Assembly: GCF_017814435.1 (NCBI RefSeq)
Contig: NZ_JAGJCB010000015.1
Coordinates: forward strand, 1 to 64,000
Direction: 5' to 3'
DNA from: Mariniflexile gromovii
GTDB lineage: Bacteria > Bacteroidota > Bacteroidia > Flavobacteriales > Flavobacteriaceae
DNA: 64,000 nucleotides
Shown here piece by piece: positions 9,556-18,058 of the stretch; position 1 is the first letter of the stretch; each line of letters starts with the position of its first letter. Position numbers and translations under genes: made by a program. The notes beneath the pieces are model-generated. The model did not search any database, was not told where the DNA came from, and saw nothing but the letters and a program-made list of their open reading frames with translations.

Positions 9556-10373
9556 GTGTCAATTCCTATTATTCTTGGCTTAAAACTAAAGAGATACCTA
9601 AAATTCAAACTAGAACTTCTTTTTACAAAGACCGCATCCAACAGGTTTGGAAAAATAGTCGAAATGTTTATGGTTCGTCTAGGATTCAGAAACAATTAGA
9701 AAGAGAAGGAATCTATTTAAACCGTTCTTATGTAGCTCTTTTAATCAAACAAATGGGAATTAGAAGTGTGATTTATAAGACATTTAAAGTAATGACTACA
9801 GATTCTAATCACGAGCTTCCAATTGCTGAAAACGTGCTCAATAGAGATTTTAATAGTCCTGAATTAGGACATAAATGGGTGTCCGATATCACCTATATAA
9901 AAGTAGGTAAACAATGGAATTATGTAACTACTATTTTAGATTTAGCAGATAGAAAAATAATAACTTGGACATTAAGTAAAGATATGACTACACACAATAC
10001 AGTCTATAAAACTTGGTTAAAACCTATACAAGTAAGACATATTACGAATCATCATATTTTTCACTCGGATAGAGGCGTACAATATGCTTCAAATAAAATC
10101 AAAGACTTGTTTCATAATAATGTGAAAATAACCCAATCAATGAGTAGAAAAGGGAATTGTTGGGATAATGCAGTAGCGGAATCCTTTTTTAAAACACTTA
10201 AATATGAATGCACTAATAGATATATGTTCAAAAATATGTTATAAGGTCATAGAACCATTAATGATTACATCAAATGGTACAACTATCAAAGATTACATTC
10301 TAGCTTATAATATCTAACTCCTGCTGAAATGGAACTTAAAATTAGATTAAAATTCAATCAAAATGTCGCTTAA
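9534..10373 (+). pseudogene. IS3-family OrfB transposase with two in-frame stops
   Basis: The intact part (236 codons from the ATG at 9534) carries the rve/DDE integrase core: DITYI (first Asp), FHSDRGVQYAS (second Asp) and GNCWDNAVAESFFKTLK (Glu). A TAA at 10242-10244 ends it after KNML, but the same frame continues with family-typical sequence (INDYIKWYNYQRLHSSL), meets a second TAA at 10308-10310, then resumes as YLTPAEMELKIRLKFNQ to a final stop at 10371-10373. The C-terminal ~40 residues are therefore lost. The frame is open upstream to the slippery site, as expected for an OrfAB fusion. Confidence 0.88.
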
Positions 10374-10608
10374 AATATTATACCAAATTTACTAGGTAGT
10401 CCATTTTTTAATATTAAAATTTCTAGATTAATTTGGATATATATGTTTAGAAGTATTAAATAATACTCTTTACTTATTGATATAATTTTCTTAATGATAA
10501 GGTAATTATATTTTTGATGTCAGATTATTATTTTAGCCAATAAAATTAGCCAATACTATACTCAAATTTCTATCTTTAATATTATGAAAAAAATTAGGTT
10601 AATTCTAC

Positions 10609-10618
10609 TTTTTTTTTT
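10609..10618 (+). other. T10 tract that puts the regulator signal peptide out of frame
   Basis: An ATG at 10584 starts MKKIRLILLFF. With ten Ts it then runs out of frame to an early TGA. With nine Ts it would continue as CLELLLFTL..SLHAQ straight into the regulator frame, giving a textbook signal peptide. The tract is therefore either a slippage-prone switch or a one-base sequence error. Confidence 0.75.
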
Positions 10619-10629
10619 GTTTAGAACTG

Positions 10630-13600
10630 TTGCTTTTCACCTTAACTCATGTAGTATCTTTACACGCTCAAAACTTTGAACGCTTTTCTAATAAAGAAGG
10701 GTTTAATCAGAACACCATTACATCTATTACCCAAGATAAATATGGCTTTCTTTGGTTTGGAACACCCAATGGACTAATAAAATATGACGGATACGAATTT
10801 GAAACCTACACCACACAATCTCAAACCAATGGACAAATTTCTAGCAATAATATTAAGAGTCTATACAACGATAACAATGGCGTATTATGGGTGGGAACCA
10901 ATGTAGGAATAACTATTTACATCCCTTGGTTAGAGAAATTTTACCAAGTTCCACTTTTATCTAAGTTAGACATTAGTCATATTACTTCGGATGATACCGG
11001 GAACATTTGGTTTTCTGGAGAAAACAAACTGCATTATTGTAAATTAACCGATACTAAGGCCGGACTATTTAGTGTTTCAGATAATTTACTTACTGATTAC
11101 CCAAATATTTCGACAATAAATAGTTTCAACTTTATCCCGAATAACAAACTCCTTCTGGCTACAGACTCTGGCATAAAAGAAGTAGTAATAAATACAAAAA
11201 CTCCTAAACAAATCAGTATAAATTCACTTATGACTTTTACCAAGATTGATAATACCAATGTTTTAATTATTAAAAAAATTAAAGATAAATATTGGATTGG
11301 TACCGAAAATGGATTATATCAATCTAACCTCTCCAACAATAATTTAAAGGATTTAAAAAAAATTAATCAAGAAAGGCCAATTAAAATTAATACGATTTTT
11401 GAAGATGCAAATAAAGATGTATGGGTAGGTACTAAGAATAATGGTCTCTTTAAATATTTAGAAAATGAAGATCGATTTTTAAATTATGACTACGACCCAA
11501 AGAACCCTAACGGACTAAGTAGTAACCAAATAAACACCATATATCAAGACAATTATGGCGTACTATGGATGGGGACAGCCCAAGGTGGTATTAATAAATT
11601 AGACCTTTCTCAGAAACAATTTATTACCTATACTAAAAATCCTTACGACCCCACGGCAATTACAGACAACTTAATTACTTCTATTATAGAGGACAATACA
11701 GGAAAACTATGGCTTTCAGTTTATAATAATAACGATATTTTACGTAGTAAGACACCAGTAAACGACAAAACCGTAAATCATCTAAAATTTGAGAATTTAA
11801 TACCCCAAATTCCTTTTCCTATAAATAGTACAATTCGGTGTATTTACGAAGACCAAAATGGATACATTTGGTTTGGTACATCGACAAACACTTTTGTTTA
11901 CAATCCATTAAAAAAGGAATATAAAACCGTTGCTTTTATAAAGGATGATGCCCATTTACCTGAATATGAATACCGAGATATCCTTCAAATAGATAATCAG
12001 CATATTGTTTTTGTCGGAAGTAAGGTGAGTGTCATTGAAAACCCCTGGAGTATGATTCAACAAGAAAAAGTTCCTAAATTTAAAATTAAAGCATTTTTAA
12101 AATTAGATGAAAGAACCTTTTGTCATACTATTATTAAAGATCATGCTAATCGACTTTGGATAGGCACTAACAAAGGATTATTAAACGGTGTATTTGATGG
12201 ACATAAACTTATTATTAACGATAAATATTCTGATGAAAACAAAGATTTTCCAAGATTAAGTTATGCCAATGTATTTTCTTTGCATGAAGATCAATCTGGA
12301 AATATTTGGGCAGGCACATTTGGTGGGGGTTTAAATAAAATTAGTTTAACCCCCAATGGAGATCTTAAAAATATAGAATACTTCAGAAAAAACGATGTAC
12401 TTCCAGACGATGCCATTTATGGCATTTTACAAAATGGTAAAGATGATTTATGGCTGAGTACAGATATGGGCTTGGTGAAATTTAATATGCAATCCGCAAA
12501 AACCGATGTTTTTGATGTAAGAGATGGGTTAGCACAAAATAATTTTAGACAAGCCGCCTATTTTAAAGGCACTTCGGGGTACTATTATTTTGGCGGATTG
12601 AATGGATTAACCATCTTTAAACCCAATACTATACACCATAATAGAACACCACCGAAAATTATAATTACTTCGCTACTAATTAATAATAATGAAGTTAAAA
12701 TTGGAGAAAAATTAAATAATAATACCATATTAAATAAATCAATTGCTGAAACCGAAAGTATCGCGGTAAGTCAAAATGAACAATCGATAGCTTTTCAGTT
12801 GGTTGTAGAACACTCTACAACTCCCACAAAAAACAAATTCGCATATAAGCTCGAAGGATTCAATGATAATTGGTTAGAATCCGAAAAAGGCAAAAATACC
12901 ATAACTTACACCAATCTCTCTGCAGGTGAATACATTTTTAAAATTAAAGCAGCAAATGGTGATGGAATTTGGAGTAGCAAAACCAAAAATTTAGCAGTTA
13001 AAATATTGCCTCCATGGTATCAAACTTGGTGGAGTTACCTTTTATTTGCTGTACTTACAATATTAATTTGTGCTGCGGTAATGATTTACTTATTTCAACA
13101 TGAGCGCTTAAAACAAAAATTAATTTACGAGCAACGAGATAAAGAACGTATTGATACTATAAACCAAGGAAAGTTTCGCTATTTCACGAATATCTCTCAT
13201 GAGTTTAGAACACCATTAACCCTAATTTCTGGGCCATTAGAACAAGTAATCACCAAAAACAAAGACGACACACAATCCAAATATTTAGCAATCATTCAGA
13301 AAAACACGAAACGTCTTTTAAGTTTAGTCGACCAATTAATTACTTTCCGCCAAGCCGAACAGGGGTATATTAGTTTAAACTTAAGTAGAATTTCATTAGC
13401 TGACTTTATTCACCCAACCACAATAGCTTTTGAAAATTACGCAGAAGAAAAACAGATAGACTTCTACTTCAATGTACTTTCACCGGACGAAGAAATTATA
13501 ATCGACATTGAAAAAGTAGAGCGTATTTTGTTTAATCTTCTCTCCAATTCGTTTAAAAATACACCTGCCAATGGCCGTATTGGTGTAGAAGCCGATATTA

Positions 13601-14724
13601 TTAATTCAGGAAATGACAAGGAGATAAAAATTGATGTTATTGACACTGGAAGAGGGATTCCTGAAAAGGATTTAGCAAATATTTTTGAACGTTTTTACCA
13701 ATTAGGAACCAATAAAGATCACATAAGTGGCGGTGGAATTGGATTAGCATTCTGTAAATCTTTGATCGATTTATTTAAAGGAGAAATAGCGGTAACAAGT
13801 CAACCCCATGTAGAGACTCGGTTTTCAATTAAAATCCCTTCTACCCCGTCTTTACAATATGATGTTTCTGAAGTTGAAACTTTACCAAAATCTTATATTA
13901 AAAACTGGGTGCCACTATCGAGCGATTTTAAGGCAGACCGTGTAGAGGTAACTACAATTAAAGAAACAACTAAACGTACAATACTCATTGTTGAAGACGA
14001 AGAAGATGTGCAGTTATTTTTAAATAGTTACTTTAAAAATGACTATAATATTTTGATTGCTCAGGATGGTTTAGATGCTTTATCTATACTACAAAAACAA
14101 GAACCCGACCTCATAATAAGCGATGTAATGATGCCTAACATGGATGGCTTTGCGTTTTGTGAGAAGGTTAAATCAGACCCAAATTTTTGTCATATTCCTA
14201 TTTTACTTTTAACAGCCTTAGGAGACGATTTAAACCTTATTAAAGGTTTAGAATATGGCGCTGATGAGTATATTAGCAAACCTTTTTCTTTAAAACATTT
14301 GGCTTTACGTGCGGATAAATTGATTAAAAACAACTTAAAGCTTAAAGAACATTTTAAGAAAAAAAGTACCCTACCCATAGGTGACATCAGAGTCTCTGAA
14401 CGAGACGAAAAGTTTTTAAACAACATCATTACTGTTATAGAAAAAAATATATCTGACTCGAATTTTGGAGTAGAGGAATTAGCCTCGGAATTAGGTATAA
14501 GTACCTCACATTTCTACAGACGCATTAAACAACTTACTGGTCAAGTCCCGAATGTATATTTAAGAAATTTTAGACTACAACGAGCTGCCGAATTATTGAA
14601 AAGCAACAAAGACTATAATGTCACCGAAGTGATGTATCAAATAGGAATAGAGTCTCCTCCCTACTTTTCAACAGCCTTTAAAAAACTACATGGAGTATCT
14701 CCTTCACAATTTCTAAAAAATTAA
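10630..14724 (+). CDS. Hybrid two-component system sensor/regulator (HTCS)
   Basis: The open frame is 1364 codons from a TTG at 10630; the natural start is probably the ATG at 10584 (see the T10 tract). Order: two-bladed-propeller periplasmic sensor made of Reg_prop repeats (~1-680; repeated GxLWFGT / WVGTxxGL), Y_Y_Y domain (~700-790), one membrane helix (~798-822), HisKA with NISHEFRTPL (His ~857), HATPase with N box FNLLSNSFKN, DTGRGIP and GGGIGLAF, receiver domain with Asp in ISDVMMPNMDG (~1164), and an AraC helix-turn-helix (~1270-1363). HTCS proteins sense glycan fragments in the periplasm and switch on the adjoining polysaccharide locus. This one is divergent from the TonB receptor and lies between it and the GH97/GH3 cluster. 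Its ligand is unknown. Confidence 0.92.
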   Translation: MLFTLTHVVSLHAQNFERFSNKEGFNQNTITSITQDKYGFLWFGTPNGLIKYDGYEFETYTTQSQTNGQISSNNIKSLYNDNNGVLWVGTNVGITIYIPWLEKFYQVPLLSKLDISHITSDDTGNIWFSGENKLHYCKLTDTKAGLFSVSDNLLTDYPNISTINSFNFIPNNKLLLATDSGIKEVVINTKTPKQISINSLMTFTKIDNTNVLIIKKIKDKYWIGTENGLYQSNLSNNNLKDLKKINQERPIKINTIFEDANKDVWVGTKNNGLFKYLENEDRFLNYDYDPKNPNGLSSNQINTIYQDNYGVLWMGTAQGGINKLDLSQKQFITYTKNPYDPTAITDNLITSIIEDNTGKLWLSVYNNNDILRSKTPVNDKTVNHLKFENLIPQIPFPINSTIRCIYEDQNGYIWFGTSTNTFVYNPLKKEYKTVAFIKDDAHLPEYEYRDILQIDNQHIVFVGSKVSVIENPWSMIQQEKVPKFKIKAFLKLDERTFCHTIIKDHANRLWIGTNKGLLNGVFDGHKLIINDKYSDENKDFPRLSYANVFSLHEDQSGNIWAGTFGGGLNKISLTPNGDLKNIEYFRKNDVLPDDAIYGILQNGKDDLWLSTDMGLVKFNMQSAKTDVFDVRDGLAQNNFRQAAYFKGTSGYYYFGGLNGLTIFKPNTIHHNRTPPKIIITSLLINNNEVKIGEKLNNNTILNKSIAETESIAVSQNEQSIAFQLVVEHSTTPTKNKFAYKLEGFNDNWLESEKGKNTITYTNLSAGEYIFKIKAANGDGIWSSKTKNLAVKILPPWYQTWWSYLLFAVLTILICAAVMIYLFQHERLKQKLIYEQRDKERIDTINQGKFRYFTNISHEFRTPLTLISGPLEQVITKNKDDTQSKYLAIIQKNTKRLLSLVDQLITFRQAEQGYISLNLSRISLADFIHPTTIAFENYAEEKQIDFYFNVLSPDEEIIIDIEKVERILFNLLSNSFKNTPANGRIGVEADIINSGNDKEIKIDVIDTGRGIPEKDLANIFERFYQLGTNKDHISGGGIGLAFCKSLIDLFKGEIAVTSQPHVETRFSIKIPSTPSLQYDVSEVETLPKSYIKNWVPLSSDFKADRVEVTTIKETTKRTILIVEDEEDVQLFLNSYFKNDYNILIAQDGLDALSILQKQEPDLIISDVMMPNMDGFAFCEKVKSDPNFCHIPILLLTALGDDLNLIKGLEYGADEYISKPFSLKHLALRADKLIKNNLKLKEHFKKKSTLPIGDIRVSERDEKFLNNIITVIEKNISDSNFGVEELASELGISTSHFYRRIKQLTGQVPNVYLRNFRLQRAAELLKSNKDYNVTEVMYQIGIESPPYFSTAFKKLHGVSPSQFLKN

Positions 14725-15104
14725 AACATTTAAATTAATCCACTTTACAATTTAGTCAAAAATAAATAAAACACTATTATAGAGGATCTATTATTAACTA
14801 TTTTCTTAATCGAAACGCCAAATTCTTTTGCTGAATCATTTCACAAAGGTAAAGGCTTTAAGTGCGTAACTTAGAGGGTAAGAAACCTAGATTCTTCCTA
14901 TATAGACTAACCTCAATTTTTGCATAAACACAACAATTAGACTTTCTACTGAATAAACATAATATCAACTTTTAATAGAATACAACTACTATAAGTTCAT
15001 CAAAATTGTTAAAATAAATCTTAATACCAAATAACTTTAAATATTACCAAAACAAATGATAAAACCAATAAAGGTTTTTTGACACATTTTTCTGTACCAT
15101 CCCA
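14725..15104. other. Intergenic gap, no gene seen
   Basis: Spacer between the convergent ends of the regulator gene and a truncated glycosidase gene. AT-rich with no supported gene or repeat; a short frame near 14810-14870 (reading ETPNSFAESFHKGKGF) may be a remnant but matches nothing I recognise. Confidence 0.35.
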
Positions 15105-15138
15105 ATAAAAAAAAGGCTTCACATTGATGTGAAGCCTT
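15105..15138 (-). terminator. Strong intrinsic terminator
   Basis: Arms AAGGCTTCAC (15113-15122) and GTGAAGCCTT (15129-15138) are perfect with a 6-nt loop. On the minus strand they are followed by eight Ts. It closes the transcript of the truncated GH43-like gene and anything upstream of it. Confidence 0.9.
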
Positions 15139-15163
15139 GTAAACTCTAGTTACGGGAACTGGA

Positions 15164-15574
15164 CTAGAACCAGTGTCCGTCGGTTTCTATACTTTTTAAT
15201 AAATACACTAATATGTAAGTATCATCTACTTGAGAGATTTGTGGGTTATGATACGTATGCGTTTTGCTTGCAAAGGTTGTATCTACAAAAGTATATGGCC
15301 CTTCGGGGCTGTTGCCTTTATAATGTACAATTTTACTGTTTTTACTCCAGCTACCAGCATTTGGAATAGCCGACATAAACACATGCAATTTACCTGAAGC
15401 ATCATAAATTGGAGCCATACCCCAATGCCACCAATCCTTTGGTGCATCTAAAATATATTTTCCTGGTATATGGGATTTAACAAAAGAAGACTCTTTTACC
15501 AATAGCTCTTTTTTACAAGAAAAAGCTAGAATAACAAGCGTTAATAAAATAAAGCTATGAATTTTGTTTTTCAT
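15164..15574 (-). pseudogene. Truncated GH43-like lipoprotein
   Basis: 136 codons with a lipoprotein signal ending in LAFSC (Cys20). The rest resembles the first two blades of a five-bladed-propeller glycosidase of the GH43/GH117 kind: WHWGMAPIYDASGKLHVFMS, where the Asp could be the general base, then IVHYKGNSPEGPYTF and THTYHNPQI. Such enzymes are normally 320-400 aa. Here the frame stops after DGHWF, 26 bp before a strong terminator, so about 60% of the protein is missing. A functional short protein cannot be excluded, but loss of the propeller makes catalysis unlikely. Confidence 0.65.
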
Positions 15575-15882
15575 TAGTTTTTAATTGTAAAATTCTTGAA
15601 ATAACATAAGTTCGCTTGTCTCAATTCAACCAATATATTGCTTGAATATTGTTTCTGCCAAAAAATTGGCTTTAAATCTTAAAAAGGAACTACTACTCTA
15701 AACAATAAATTACAACCGAATGATTTTTGCTTTTACGTATCAAACCGAAGCATGTTCTAGAGCTTTTGTCTAAGCCCTCAGGAGCATCAATTAGAATGAT
15801 TAGTTCAATCGTACTCTATTCAGGCTTTAGCCCTATTAATGCATGACTTGTTTTATAGTTAATATAACGACTTGTGATTTTT
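15575..15882. other. Intergenic gap holding a decayed gene remnant
   Basis: The gap lies between GH97 and the truncated GH43-like gene. It contains no intact gene. Part of it (15710-15790) matches the 3' end of the GHL15-like genes at 25-27 kb. Confidence 0.5.
15710..15790 (-). pseudogene. Remnant of a fourth GHL15-like gene (3' end)
   Basis: On the minus strand the bases encoding EHASV (GAACATGCTTCGGTTTG) are identical to those in the gene at 26226-27449. The flanks align with short deletions: CTAGA before it, then ATAC, AAAA and GCAAAAAT, and a stop. A stop codon replaces the following Trp. This is a sequence-level match to a paralogue, so the gap appears to hold what is left of a degraded copy. 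Confidence 0.5.
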
Positions 15883-17850
15883 TTATTTATTTATGTCCTT
15901 AATTGAAATTATTGCGGCCCAACCGCCTCCAGCAGACATTTCTGCAGTGATTTTAGAATCCTTATTTACTTCTATTATGTCTATTTTATAGTCTTCTGCA
16001 AATCGGTTCGCATTTTTACCATCTCTAAACACCTCCATTTTAAAGTTCCCTTCTTTTAAGAAAGACAGATCCAATTCTAATTTCCTTGAAGTCCAATCTG
16101 TCATTGCTCCTATATACCATTTAGACCCCTTTCTTCTGGCTACTGCAATATAATCTCCAATTGCTCCATGAAGCACAATCGTTTCGTCCCAGATTGTTGG
16201 GATTTGTGAGATAAAATTAACCGTTTCTTGCTCTTTGTAATATATAGAAGGAGAATCGCAAAGCATCTGTAAAGGCGCTTCATAAACAACATACATAGCT
16301 ACCTGATGTGCACGTGTTCCAAGACTCATAGGACGTTCAAAGTTAATCTGAAAATCGGCATCTTGCCTATTAATCATAGCTCCTGGCGTATAATCCATTG
16401 GGCCAGCAGCCATTCTTATGAAAGGAATGGTTACATTGTGTTCTGGGGTTATACTTTTACTAAATTTATTATTTTCGCTTCCCTTTACGCCTTCATAGTT
16501 AACAACATTCGGATACACTCTTCGTAAACCCGAGGGTTTGAAAGATCCATGAAAATCAACCAACAACTCGAGCCTTGCACATTCTTTAGCTATTTTTTCA
16601 TACGAGTTAACCATATATTGGTCGTTTCGTTGCATAAAGTCTACTTTAATTCCTTTTGCTCCCCAACTCTTGTAAGTTTCAAGAATTTGAACAAGGTTTG
16701 CGTCCAATGGCTTCCAAAGAACCCACAGAATAATTTCTACATTTTTCTCTTTTCCATACCTGATCAACTCAGGCACATCTATATCAGGATTAAAATCAAG
16801 GATTTTAGTGGTTGATTTGGTCCATCCTTCATCAAGTATTACGTATTCAATATTATTAGATGAAGCAAAATCAATATAATATTTATAAGTAGCTGTGTTC
16901 AGACCCGATTTGAAATCCACTCCATAAATGTTATTAGCATTATACCAATCCCAAGCTACTTTACCTGGTTTAATCCATTCTGTATTCTTAATAGCTAGCG
17001 GTTTGGATAATTGAAAAGTAAGATTACTCTCTACAAATGTTCGGTCGTCATCACTTATCATAAAAACTCTCCAAGGATAGTCTCTACTCCCTGATACCTT
17101 AGCAATATAATCTGCCTCCTTGGTAATGGTTTGGTGTCGATCTTGTTTTTTCTTAGTGTCTATTTCAAGAACAAATTTTGGGTGGATAGCATCCATAGTC
17201 GTACTTCCATTCCCTTTTACAAACATTCCAGGGTAATCATGAAGTGCTGTTTCGGTAAACAGAACTTTCGCATTATCTGTAGTAAAAACTACTGGCAGGC
17301 TGCAAAATTCATCAGACGCTATTTCAACTAATGATTTTTTTAAATAGAGGCGTTCATTATGTGAATACATTTTGTTTTCTTTTGGAAAAAACGATCTTGC
17401 ACCCTCAGGAAAAGTTAAGGACATTTTTTCCTCCATTACATTTTTGTCACTGGTACTCTCATCAGCAAATTGGTAGGCCACACCGTCATTGTATGCACGA
17501 AATTTGAGCTGATATTTCCCCTTGAATGTAAGTGTTAATTGAACAAATTCATCCTTAATTACAGCATCTTTATGAGGTATAACAGGAGTGATTATCGAAG
17601 AATACTCTTTTATTGAATGTCGTTTTACTTGTGAGTTTGTACCAAAATCTTGTCCTGAAGAGAAATTCATTCCGATTCTAGCTTCTTTGATTATTACATT
17701 TTCATTAAGTGAGGCAGACCAAGAGATTTCACCATTAACAACAACCTGTAACCGTATGTTTTTATTCGGAGATTTTATTTCAAAAGTTTGAGAATAAATT
17801 TGTTGTACCATCAGAAATAGGGTAAGTAAGATAAATGCTATTTTTTTCAT
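15883..17850 (-). CDS. GH97 alpha-glycosidase (alpha-galactosidase or alpha-glucosidase)
   Basis: The protein is 655 aa, a normal length for the family, with a signal peptide ending in IYSQ. A GH97 N-terminal beta-sandwich (~22-290) precedes the (beta/alpha)8 barrel (WDWYNANNIYGVDFKSG ~300, YVILDEGW ~340, ILWVLWKPL ~375, GIKVDFMQRNDQ ~400, LLVDFHGSFKPSGL ~430) and a C-terminal beta domain. GH97 enzymes use calcium. An Asp in the KVDFMQ strand is the position of the nucleophile in retaining members (alpha-galactosidases), whereas inverting alpha-glucosidases such as SusB lack it. I therefore favour a retaining enzyme. It follows other minus-strand hydrolases and probably trims alpha-linked side chains. 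Confidence 0.92.
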   Translation of the reverse strand: MKKIAFILLTLFLMVQQIYSQTFEIKSPNKNIRLQVVVNGEISWSASLNENVIIKEARIGMNFSSGQDFGTNSQVKRHSIKEYSSIITPVIPHKDAVIKDEFVQLTLTFKGKYQLKFRAYNDGVAYQFADESTSDKNVMEEKMSLTFPEGARSFFPKENKMYSHNERLYLKKSLVEIASDEFCSLPVVFTTDNAKVLFTETALHDYPGMFVKGNGSTTMDAIHPKFVLEIDTKKKQDRHQTITKEADYIAKVSGSRDYPWRVFMISDDDRTFVESNLTFQLSKPLAIKNTEWIKPGKVAWDWYNANNIYGVDFKSGLNTATYKYYIDFASSNNIEYVILDEGWTKSTTKILDFNPDIDVPELIRYGKEKNVEIILWVLWKPLDANLVQILETYKSWGAKGIKVDFMQRNDQYMVNSYEKIAKECARLELLVDFHGSFKPSGLRRVYPNVVNYEGVKGSENNKFSKSITPEHNVTIPFIRMAAGPMDYTPGAMINRQDADFQINFERPMSLGTRAHQVAMYVVYEAPLQMLCDSPSIYYKEQETVNFISQIPTIWDETIVLHGAIGDYIAVARRKGSKWYIGAMTDWTSRKLELDLSFLKEGNFKMEVFRDGKNANRFAEDYKIDIIEVNKDSKITAEMSAGGGWAAIISIKDINK

Positions 17851-17972
17851 TGTTATAAAATTCTTTTTTTTGAATGAAACTACCTGTTTCTTATAAATTA
17901 GTTCTTTGTTGTCTGACTTAAAATTATTTTGCTTAGTTTTTCCAGAGCATTTATAGTACTCTAAATAAGTAA

Positions 17973-18018
17973 TGAGGCTGTCTTTTATTTTTTTTTGGAA
18001 AAATATAAGACAGCCTCA
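17973..18018 (-). terminator. Hairpin after the GHL15/T9SS gene
   Basis: Perfect 12-bp arms (TGAGGCTGTCTT and AAGACAGCCTCA) surround a 22-nt A/T-rich loop, 41 bp beyond the stop of the minus-strand gene upstream. No clear T run follows on that strand, so termination is likely but not certain. Confidence 0.55.
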
Positions 18019-18058
18019 ACTAGAAAAATAAACATCTATTATTCATGTTTTTACTATT

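Larger units (their letters stand above)
9139..10403 (+). mobile_element. IS3-family insertion sequence, degenerate
   Basis: The element is about 1265 bp. It is bounded by imperfect 23-bp inverted repeats (9139-9161 and 10381-10403, 17 of 23 matching) with TG..CA tips, and it has the two overlapping frames typical of IS3: orfA with a helix-turn-helix and orfB with DDE motifs. I see no target-site duplication in the flanks. The orfB frame carries two stops, so the copy is probably inactive. It separates the TonB receptor from its likely regulator. Confidence 0.9.

Noticed and set aside
9139-10403. Target-site duplication around the IS
   Set aside because: Bases before 9139 (aatcc) and after 10403 (ttttt) do not match at 3-5 bp, so none is claimed.
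10584-10680. A separate small protein from the ATG at 10584
   Set aside because: It is out of frame only by one base of a T run and encodes the first half of the regulator's signal peptide.
14800-14880. A transposase remnant reading ETPNSFAESFHKGKGF
   Set aside because: Too short and without a recognised motif; left as an unassigned gap.
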